This document shows, piece after piece, positions 22,942 to 64,000 of a DNA stretch of 64,000 nt (position 1 is the first letter of the stretch; each line of letters begins with the position of its first letter). The notes beneath the pieces are model-generated. The model was not told the DNA's origin and made no database searches. It saw only the letters and a program-made list of their open reading frames with translations. The stretch comes from Apostichopus japonicus. Its lineage: Eukaryota > Echinodermata > Holothuroidea > Aspidochirotida > Stichopodidae. The stretch lies in NCBI RefSeq assembly GCF_037975245.1, contig NC_092568.1:18371001-18435000 (forward strand). Reading direction: 5' to 3'. A program made the translations under genes and the position numbers.

Positions 22942-25900
22942 ATGACAAAAAGACAAAACCCATTCGATAACAACTTTTGTCAGTTGAAAACACATGTTGG
23001 AGAGAAAGAAGTGAACATGGGTGTGGATTTCCGTCAAAGAATGAAGACAGTTTATGGTAAGAACATGCTTATCATAGCTTCAGTGTTTTGTGTACATGGC
23101 ATATATTCCAAGTCTATTATGTAAATCAGTCAATTTTTCCAACCTAATTGCAAGTCTACATTAACTAGTACTACAGTAATAATATAAATACAACTATCTT
23201 TGATCACTATCCCTTGGAGATGCTTTCTAATCTCAACTTGAGCAATGGATATATATTCAAACTAAAAAATTGTTTTAGTTATGTGATGCATATGATTTTT
23301 TTTGCAGTAGCGGTATCTCCCATTGTTTATTTGTCTTTGTTCACTTATCAACACCTGTAGATTAATAAGTTGCTTTATGAATCTATTTAATGTTAGCACA
23401 TGATTTCACAAGTTTTCTAGGGAGTACCTATCACATCCCTTGCACTAGGCTCAATTTGATCTGATGCAGTCTGTATGACTTAAGTTCATATACATGTTAA
23501 AATTAGTTTCCCTTTTCCATGATTTCTTGTTCATGTGCATTAACAATTAACAACCAAATCTCTTACTTCAGAGAGAACAATGGCTATGTTGTTTGAAGGA
23601 CAGAGGCATATGATAAACCCAGCAACTCATTCCTCCTCTACAAGAGACACAGCACCATCTCCTATCAAGCCCAACAATTCACCAGTGCAAGCTGCTGACC
23701 TACCAGATTGGGCACAGTCGCAATACACGCTCGATCACCACGGCAATCTCAGTACGCAACATCCAAATATATCCTTACCAGGCAGTTCAGGTAACTACAA
23801 CTTCACCTCTGGTTGATACAGAACCCTTTAAAGTGGAGACGTGTGCATTACTGTAACAATTTTTATCTGTTTAATGCTTAATGAGATCTGAACGTTCTTG
23901 TTCAAAGGTATTAAAGGTGATGTGTATTTGCCCTCAACTTTTGACTTAAAGGGAATGTGTTAATGTTTCATCTCTACATCCTATCAACAAACCCAGGTTA
24001 CATTTGTTATGTGTACTTTTTTTTGGTTGGAACATTATGTGGTACTTCCTCTTTTTGTTCTTTAGCCTACCTCTTTATTCTTTATATCAGTACTTTATTG
24101 TTGCTATACTACACACCTTGCTATATGGCATGAGCAGATTACGACTGAAGGATGGTGAAAATCTTGGCATGTTTTCAGGGAAATGTTTGACTTAAGTTAC
24201 TTGTAACTTTTCTAGTTACTAAGGATATCTTTCAAAAAAACAGTACAAATGATCCTTTTTTTTTATTCACTTGCAATTTTTTGTTTCAGTCTTTAGCAAT
24301 GTCAATGTTCACTGGAAAAAACATGAAAATATTTCATGTTTTACTCCTGGAGTACATTTTGAACAATACTATTCTTCAAACAGTCCAAAGAGTTCACCTA
24401 CTATTTGACTGTAGTGTGCATTATGTATTTTGCAAAATGCTTGCATTATAATTTAATCAAAGTTTTAATTGCTTAATCACACAGAAGAAAAAAAAGCATT
24501 ACAATTTTTGACTGTGAAAATTCTCCGCCTGTCTCTGGTCTTGGAAATAACCCTGTCCATTCAACTTTCATGATATTAAAAGGTTTTCGCTACTTTGACA
24601 AATGATGTGGGGAGCAAAAAGTTATTACTGATCCCTGATATCGTCTTGTGACAGAAATAACACACATATACCGGAGTTACAGAATTAGAATCTGCTATGA
24701 TCATCCATTTGTGTAATAAAGATGATTCTCTCGTTATCGTAGGTCAGCCCAGACCTCCTCCACCAGCGAGATGTTCTTCCTGTAAATTCAATAGTGCTTC
24801 AGCCTATGGTGCCTGCTCCTTCTGCGATCAACAGATATGCTCACAATGCTGCAGAGAGTGTCTATCCTGCCAAGGTGTATTCTGTTCATTGTGTTCTGTT
24901 ATCAAGTAAGTTAACCGGTTAATATATTTTTTCCCAACATTTGACTCATATGTAAAAAAAACATTTTGGTCAACAGTTTTATCAAACCTACAGTACTGAA
25001 GATTACTACAAATTAGCTTGTAATTGGTCAAAATAAGACCCTCTCATATTTTTATTTGGTCAACAGTTTTATCAAACCTACCATACTGAATGTTACTAAA
25101 AATAAGCTTGTAATTGGTCAAAATAAGACCCTCTCCTATTTTTTTTCTTCCTTTTTTTTGGTCAACAGTTTTATCAAACCTACAGTACTGAATATAATTA
25201 AACAATTAGTTTTTAATTGGTCAAAATATGACCCTCTCCAATTTTTATTGGACCCAGTGTATATTAATGAGCAACTAGTTAAAGAATTTAATTTGATTTC
25301 TTACATTTTGTTGGCCAGATTCTTATCATGTTAGTATAAATAACAAGCAACAGTAGGAGATCAAAAATACATTTTCACCGAATTATTTCAAATGAAATTT
25401 GACATGTCAAGCTATTTAACTACAATTTTTTATTGGTGTTTAGTGTTCAATAGTGTTAAAAATCAACCCAAATAAACCCACAATGCTGCTGTAAAAATGT
25501 TAAAACTATGGGTAAACAAATAGGTAGCATGGCAATATCTTTATCTGTATCAAAAATTTTAACAAGAACATTCAGGGAATGCTGCATAACTTTATTGGAT
25601 AGAAATGAATGCAAGAAATCCTTCACAAATCTTGATAATATGATATAAAATAGAGTTATGAGCCACCAAAACAGCTGCTAGGAGTATGGAAACTTCAGTA
25701 TGAATGTATTTTTTTTATCAATTTAATGACAAATGTAAGACAGCTATGACATCTCAAGATAATCATAAATACTAAATTATGGGAATGAAAATGACTAACA
25801 GTGTAATCCATCAAAGAGAAAGTCAAATTTCATTGGTCAATTCAAAAGTCACACAGTGTCAGGGAATTTACAAATAGCACAATTGAAGTTGTTTGTTACA

Positions 25901-26692
25901 TTGCATTTACTTAAATCTGGACCACAGTGAGTTTGTTAATTAATTACTGCTAACTTGGCATTAAGTGTAGATATGACAAATTCATTGAGGTCATCATCAG
26001 GAAACGAGGGGGAAATATGTTAACTAAATACAGGAAGCTAATTCAATGTAGATAAAGAAACTAGTTATTGTGAGTGTTGCCAAGGAAACATATTTCAAGA
26101 ATAAATACTATTGTCTTTCATCTCAATCTTGGCAAAAGCATCTCCACTAGAAATAGATATTTAATTACTCTTTCTATTCGTCATCTTATTGTTTTTTTGT
26201 TTTTTAATTCAGATAGACATTGATTTGGGGGTAAGGAAATTGTGTGTTAGATAGATGCAGTCATGTTATAAATTTGAAAAATGCATATATACAAATGGTT
26301 TGCTCCTATTGGTTGATACTTTGGTCCAGGGATTTTGTGAAGAAATGATCCTGGGAGTTTCTTTACAATTTTTAATATTTTTGGCTCAGTGTATTAGAGT
26401 TGTCTTCATAGTTTACCACATGCAAAATTTGTTAGGTTTCTTGTGTCACTGTCAGAGTGCCCATATCATTTCTTGTGGTGATAGTTTTTTTCCCGTTAAA
26501 CTTTGTCACAAAATCAGCTGTCTCAGTCCAGACAAATCCCTTTTGAGTAATGACACCTGTAGAGTCAGTCATTTTGTAGCAAGAAAATGATATCTGAAAA
26601 TATTTGTATCTTTGAATACAGCAGCTGGATAGAAAGTAACATATATCAACATAGATAACAGTTCAATATTACAGTACATATACATATATACA

Positions 26693-26723
<31 letters not shown>

Positions 26724-27433
26724 GTACATATACATATACATATATACAGTACATATACATATATACATATATATACAGTACATATACATATATATACATA
26801 TACAATATTACAGTACATACACATATTACAGTACATATACATAGCATGTCTCTGATAATTTTCTCTGATAATGATAATTGTTCATCAAAGGGTAGAAACC
26901 ACCATTTCTGTACCAGGGGTCAGGATATGATTATAGTCCAGGTGAGGTGTCTCCCCTCCACCCTTTGAGAATTTTTTTGTAAAATGGGTGGGGAGGGGGC
27001 TGAGATACAGAGATGGTGCTATAGTTCACAACTTTCCAAACAATGTTGAAGAATTTTATTCTGTTAAAGGTTGAAACATAATACATATTTATGTACTAAA
27101 CTGTAAGCTACTGTACTGTGGTTCATTACGGTATATGGTTGAGTTAGATGGTGCTCATTACAGCAGGATCCTTTCCACTCATTTTATAACACAGGAGTAG
27201 GAATGAATGTTATACAGTTGCCTCCTTCATTGAAATCTCACCAAAAGTGAAGTTGAGAGGTTGTTTGATCCACAATCTTCACATAGAGTAGTATAGCCAT
27301 GAGTAGATTCCAACTTATGAATTCCTGATATTTTAATTTGGTTTCCTCAACTCATATTTTTCTCTTTTTATTTTACAGCTACGACGAAAGCTTTGAGAGA
27401 TGTTTCTGTCTGAGCTGCCCCACGGACCATTGA
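22942..27433 (+). CDS. SIVA1: Apoptosis regulatory protein Siva, complete 4-exon gene
   Basis: Siva is a small zinc-binding protein first found as a partner of the CD27 cytoplasmic tail; it is a p53/E2F1 target and takes part in apoptosis and in p53/ARF control. Exons are 22942-23056, 23572-23790, 24743-24905 and 27379-27433, joining in phases 1, 1 and 2 with GT...AG introns. The product is 183 residues (human about 175). The start MTKRQNPF matches the human MPKRSCPF. A conserved helix RTMAMLFEGQRHMI begins exon 2. The linker (residues about 60-110) is poorly conserved. The C-terminal third is Cys-rich with the family spacing. Whether a CD27 role exists outside vertebrates is doubtful, so the stress and cell-cycle role is the safer inference. 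Confidence 0.95.
24743..27433 (+). CDS. SIVA1: SIVA1 exons 3-4: Cys-rich zinc-binding domain
   Basis: Residues about 112-183. After a short proline run (QPRPPPPARC) the cysteines follow CX2C-X10-CX2C-X4-CX2C-X3-CX2C-X4-CX2C, then CXCX2C near the end (RCFCLSCP). This is the same spacing as human Siva, with one extra adjacent Cys in CSQCCREC. The exons are separated by a 2.47-kb intron and end at TGA 27431-27433. Confidence 0.92.
24964..25252. repeat. Three-copy 90-102 bp tandem repeat in SIVA1 intron 3
   Basis: GGTCAACAGTTTTATCAAAC opens copies near 24968, 25058 and 25160. Each copy also contains a TAATTGGTCAAAATA word and ACCCTCTC. Copies 2 and 3 are separated by a T-rich insertion, which gives the longer second period. 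Confidence 0.85.
26671..26842. repeat. (CAGTACATATACATATA) composite microsatellite
   Basis: ACAGTACATATACATATA units alternate with plain TACATA runs in SIVA1 intron 3. A tyrosine/isoleucine-rich open frame on the minus strand (26569-26847) is only a translation of this repeat. Confidence 0.85.
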
Positions 27434-28762
27434 CAGGGCGGATTACATTGAAAATCTCTTTGAAAGATGTAGAGAGTTTATGTCAAGACTGTTACTTTTT
27501 GCCTTTTGCAACCAAGTGAACATATTTTTGAGTCTTGATGCCAATGCCGTCGTGGAATAGAGATGTAAAGTTTGTAAAATAACAAAGACAATTAATTATG
27601 ACCCATTTTGTAATGGCAAAACCTTCTTTGCATTGTACATACTCTTTTTTGTTTTTGTTTTTGAAGAATTAAAAGTAAAAAGTTGCAGAGAAAGTTCCAC
27701 TCTTTGAATTAGTTTTATTTTTGTTTCATTGCAAAACAAACTTTCCTAAAGTAACATGTTGAATTAAAAAATGCATTTCTTTGAGAATTAAGTGCACCCC
27801 CTCGTTGCCCCCTCACCCCAATGCATACAGAGGGCATGGGGGTTATTTTTTGGTTCCAAATTTATGCCAGTTTGGTACCAAATTGGCTAAGTTGGTTTCC
27901 AAATCGATCTACACCTCCTTCTCCCCTCCTTGAAAAATGATGATGTACAGACCTGACCGTGCCCTTCCTCAGGCCATAATGAAGTAAATGGCATCGGAAA
28001 GTGGTACGTTGTACCATCTACTTACAATGGTTATACCAAATATTACGTATGCTACTTGTCATTTGAAATAAATAACATTCCTACTAAATGAAAGTGAATT
28101 GTCCTAAAGTTGATACAGAATAAAGTTCTAAGTATGCTGTCATAGCACTTGACATTATCACTCCATTGGCTGCTCAGTAAATTACAGTCTTCCCCTTCCC
28201 CTCCCCCACCTCCAAGGTATCCTGTGCTCACTATATTGGCAGCTTCGAGCAAATATGGTGACGGGATTGAGTCACCATCTACCAGAGTCCCCATGCCCCC
28301 CTCTCCCTGTGCCCATCAGCTTGCATGCTCAGAATGCATGAAAGCTAGCGTGCATTATCGACGTCGGCAAGCTCCAAAAATTAGACATCTAGCAAAATCC
28401 CAGCACGATCGAACCGAAAATATTTCTCAGCCCACTTTTCGGTTCCCCTGCACCTTCCCCCCCTCCCCCCTCGCCGAATAGTTTGCGAATCATTGTTCCA
28501 CAACATCAAAATTACGCTTGTGTCTAAAGTCTTCACTGAAAGAAATAATTAAGGTAGATTTTTTGTTTGGAGAACTGAGTATAGCTCAATGCAATGGCAA
28601 ACTTTTGGGTCACCAGATCACTTTCCAGTATAACTTTATCTTCAGAATATTCTAAATATCTGGAATGTTCCCTTTAACCCTAATTTTTTATGTCAGATCC
28701 TTAGTTCTGGCCTTATTGATAATGCTAAATTGAAATAACTCTGTCAAAGGCAGTCCTCTTAG

Positions 28763-29081
28763 CAGTGGCGGAGCGTCCATACCCCCCCCCCCCCTCCTGA
28801 TGGACTGCTGGCGCCCTTTTCAGCTTTTTAACCACTTTTTACTTATTCGCGATTATTGACTTTTTATTGTGCTCTCTTCTACCAAATGACATTTGTCACA
28901 TTATCTGCAAATTAGCAAGGCTCGGAAAGGGTAATTTCCGGCGATCTAGGGAGTATCTTTACTCAAAAAATTTCTGTACCCTCCGCGCCAACCTGTGGTG
29001 GCGCTCCGCTTAGATAGTGTCGAAAGCCCCCCTACAGACCATTCTCGCCTCCCTTGACCAATACCCCTAGCTCCGCCACTG
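28763..29081. mobile_element. 319-bp hAT-like MITE
   Basis: The element starts CAGTGGCGGAGC (28763-28774) and ends with its exact reverse complement GCTCCGCCACTG (29070-29081). The flanking octamers CCTCTTAG and CCCCTTAT match at six of eight bases, as expected for an aged 8-bp hAT target duplication. CAGTGGCGGA-type termini are typical of hAT elements. No transposase is encoded. Confidence 0.8.
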
Positions 29082-29274
29082 CCCCTTATGTTATATTAGC
29101 AACAACTTTTGGGAAAGTATTCCTACGCAACTTGCATTGAAATTGGTGTAGTTCATTGATTTTGTTGTGAAACGAAGCTGGCATAAAATATGACTTTGGT
29201 CACAAAATCAATTGTACAATAAATGAACAACGAGAAACTAAAGAAATGGGCGTCAAGTGATGGCCCTAACTAAG

Positions 29275-29345
29275 GGCTAGATAACTCAGTTGGTAGAGAA
29301 CATAATTTCTGAGGCCACTGAAATCAAATCCCGTTCTTGCGAAAA
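29275..29345 (+). other. Decayed tRNA-like sequence
   Basis: GGGCTAGATAACTCAGTTGG then TAGAG gives a good A box (TAACTCAGTTGGTAGAG). The expected B box is degraded (AAATCAAATCCC). A second A-box-like GTCGGTTAGAGCACAG lies near 29465. These look like remnants of tRNA-derived SINEs, not functional tRNA genes. Confidence 0.45.
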
Positions 29346-30961
29346 TTTTATGCTCTTTTCCATTGTTTAAAATTTCCAAGCCAAATTTTGGTTTCTGTCT
29401 GGCGCCCCCAAATAGACAAAACATTTTATAGATCGATACTAACTAATTGACTGGGTTGGCTCTGTCGGTTAGAGCACAGTAATGCTGTGTTTTTGTTTGT
29501 TTACTCTTTTCCAAATTCAATAATTACAATCAGACAGTTCCACTATAGAACTCAGTCATGTAAGTAGTATGCTTCCATGTTTCTATCTGTTGATAAACTT
29601 TGGACCATATGTGCATTTTATGCACCACAAATTCCACTATTTGAATGTCTCATTACTATTTAATTATATTTATTTTCATATTTTCTTCATTAACAAACCA
29701 GCACTGTTTCAATAACAAAAGGGAACATTTGAAATTTTAATGAATATACGTTCGCACCGGATAGTGATTGCATATGGCTACTAACATATAATTCTATCTA
29801 GTTTGTCAAAGAAAAGTAACATGATGTGGCAGCTTCTAAGTTACCCACAGGCCTTCAGTATGTATAAATATTCCCTTTTTATATAAATTGTCAGCTATAA
29901 TATTATATCTCTCACTTTCAAAATACTGTTCATTAAAAGAAAAAAAATGTTGAATTACAGATTATGTAGTGAGTAACGAAGTTGTTAAAATGTCAGAACA
30001 AGTAATTTGACATTCATGAGTACTGCCAAAAACGCCAAGGTCAAATTAATAGACACTCATAGACAAACCTTCAGGGGTGCAAGGCTTTACTGCCACAGTG
30101 CAACCATCTTTTCCTCACTGAGACATTAAATATTATCTAATCGAACACTCGCCAATGTCAGGGAAAAAAACCCGCATGTAAAATATGTTTTAAATACTTA
30201 ATTGAGCAATGTTGGAATTCAAAAGTAGTAACTTAATTTGAGACTATTAATGATAACTTGTAATTATCAATTCAACAAGCTTCCTCAATATTGTACATCT
30301 TTATTAGTCCTCCATTTTGCACAAAAATAAAAACTTGGTATTCAAGATGTAAACGTCGTTTTATTTCAATGGAAACTGGACGTTTTCAAAGAGTTCCGTG
30401 AACCCGAGGTATGAAACTCAAGTTTCTGGTCCTGTCAAACAGTGCATTGACCTTAAAAGTTCGTGTTGTACGTCACTGTTCCGCTGAAAATGACAACAGA
30501 AGAATAAAATATCGTGACTGTCAGCTAGAAGAAGAGAACAATATCACAACTGTGCACAAGTTATGAAAAGAAAAGCGGGATAAAACATATCCCTTGTCAT
30601 AAACGTTGATCTAAAATGTACTCAGTTGATGTCCAGCAAGGCTGATTCTGTTAGATTTATCCATCTTAAATAATATAGGATGAGACGTTAGATGGGAATA
30701 ATGACATTTCTCCTTCTTTCACGAGACCTTTAGAACTTATGTGCATCTGTTACCGGAAGTGAAAGTCTTGATTTAAAAACTTGGGACTTACATGTGAATA
30801 ATGATGACTCAATGCATAATATATTTACATTGTGTGTTGTCTGCGGATGTCTAGCTATGTCAGGTACAGTTCAACATTTATATGCATAATAATATAGCAC
30901 ATACAATACACACTGCACAGAGTAAGCAACAAAGGCTACATAGTCCTATGACGAAGAGGCA

Positions 30962-62930
<31,969 letters not shown>

Positions 62931-64000
62931 GTGAGCCTTGTGAGAAGCAGAGACTGGAAGGATAATAAGATTGTTCACGAATTTACGATAATGTGATGAA
63001 CGTACGCACTTTCCTGCATAGATCACACACTGCAAAGCATGTCACTGCAGTTATAAATGGGAAGAGGGTATGTGTCAATGGTACCACAACTGGAATGAGA
63101 GTCATCAAAGTGGATTTTCCAATAAAACTAAAAATAATCTGTAATTTAGCTTTTGCTTTGAGTTGTGTATATTTTCAATGCTGTTTGATACAAACATGCC
63201 ATTAATAATTAACTTTAAAAGCAGCTAATGAATTTCATGTCAAAAGAATGACAGATAAAATTCCAAGGTTTTTAAAAATTACCATGTTGCTTTTTTGCAC
63301 GCACAAAGCTCATGGTTATCATTAATCGATCGCCCGTGTTAACATTCATATGATCTGACATTCAAAGAGGTTGCTTTAGTTTGATCACTTGCATATATAA
63401 GTATGACTCATTTCTCTGTGGGTTTGATCACATGTCATGAAAAATCGCAGTGAAATGCATAAATCTGCTTCCTCAAGGGTAAATCCACTGAAATAAAATT
63501 AAAGTCAGTTATTGGATTGCCCCGGATTGACGTGCAAAAAAAAATAAGCCGAAAGTCCCTTTGGCATTTCTCCCACTCGCACATCTTTACTCCTAATTTC
63601 TTGGAACACTGTTCATAACAGGCGGCTTGTGATGGAACACAGAAGACAATATACTCTTAATGAAGAGAAAAGATGCAGATATTGATCTGTTCTTGAAAGG
63701 AAAGAAAGACTGGTAGTGCCAAATACTTTTCAAAATACATTCGAACACTTTCAGGCTGTATTAACTTAGCATGGATTCATAATCTTGTAAACATTGATTC
63801 AGATTTCTCCCTACACCATTATAATTAAAAAAAAAAAAAATGTTGTATGTTTCAGTCCTAGATATGTTGTACAGTACATGAATGTTAATGAGGAAATGGG
63901 CCAAAATGAACCCCATTGATTGGTTGGTTGTGAATATTCAGTTTTACTGGGTGGGGAGTATGAGATGCAGACACAAGATATAGTTTGATATATTCCAAAC
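62931..64000. other. PLEKHH intron 25 (partial)
   Basis: No exon encoding the rest of FERM F3 is found on the plus strand, and both long frames here (62781-62996, 62993-63205) read through the exon 25 donor into the intron. The intron therefore continues past the right edge. Confidence 0.6.

Larger units (their letters stand above)
27434..30961. other. SIVA1 3' UTR and intergenic DNA before PLEKHH
   Basis: The SIVA1 3' UTR probably ends after the ATTAAA at 27668-27673; another AATAAA lies at 28067-28072. The rest holds a hAT-like MITE (28763-29081), tRNA-like relics (29275-29345 and about 29455-29490) and C-rich low-complexity DNA. The PLEKHH promoter must lie upstream of 30962, but no core element is recognisable. 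Confidence 0.5.

Noticed and set aside
26255-26590. 111-codon plus-strand open frame in SIVA1 intron 3
   Set aside because: Composition is that of intron DNA, there are no motifs, and it would break the SIVA1 exon 3 to exon 4 join.
28149-28481. 110-codon plus-strand open frame, Pro/Ser-rich
   Set aside because: It is driven by C-rich low-complexity DNA in the intergenic region.

Overview
The window is animal (metazoan) nuclear DNA. It is AT-rich, its genes are split into many short exons with GT...AG introns, and it carries microsatellites, SINE-like tRNA relics, MITEs and one Ty3/gypsy-type LTR element. The three genes and the repeats suggest a marine invertebrate. A deuterostome such as an echinoderm (perhaps a sea cucumber) is my best guess, but that is inference. 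No bacterial operon, CRISPR array or defence system is present.

Layout: (1) about 0.8-21.15 kb, minus strand: a complete 20-exon CDAN1 (codanin-1) gene. The exons join in frame to a 1264-residue protein, close to the roughly 1.23 k residues of the human protein. Intron 4 (14989-18014) contains an internally deleted LTR retrotransposon, and intron 18 (2184-3638) contains a MITE. (2) 21.15-22.94 kb: the divergent intergenic region between CDAN1 and SIVA1, with two E2F-type sites about 150 bp apart. (3) 22.94-27.43 kb, plus strand: a complete four-exon SIVA1 gene of 183 residues with a Cys-rich zinc-binding C-terminus. (4) 27.4-30.96 kb: intergenic DNA with a hAT-like MITE and decayed tRNA-like sequence. 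(5) 30.96 kb to beyond the right edge, plus strand: a PLEKHH1/PLEKHH2 (worm MAX-1) family gene. Twenty-five exons, all joining in frame, encode 1566 residues here: coiled coil, long disordered exon, PH-PH, MyTH4, FERM. The last C-terminal exon or exons lie outside the window.

The genes do not form one pathway. Codanin-1 is a cytoplasmic partner of the histone chaperone ASF1, SIVA1 is a stress and apoptosis regulator, and PLEKHH proteins link membrane phosphoinositides to the cytoskeleton. Because the first two diverge from a short shared region with E2F-type sites, joint cell-cycle control of CDAN1 and SIVA1 is the most testable regulatory idea. Exon boundaries were placed by hand from splice consensus, reading phase and remembered similarity to vertebrate proteins. 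The joined frames contain no stop or frameshift, which supports both the models and the assembly. I found no evidence of a novel gene system; the notable points are regulatory and repeat structure.
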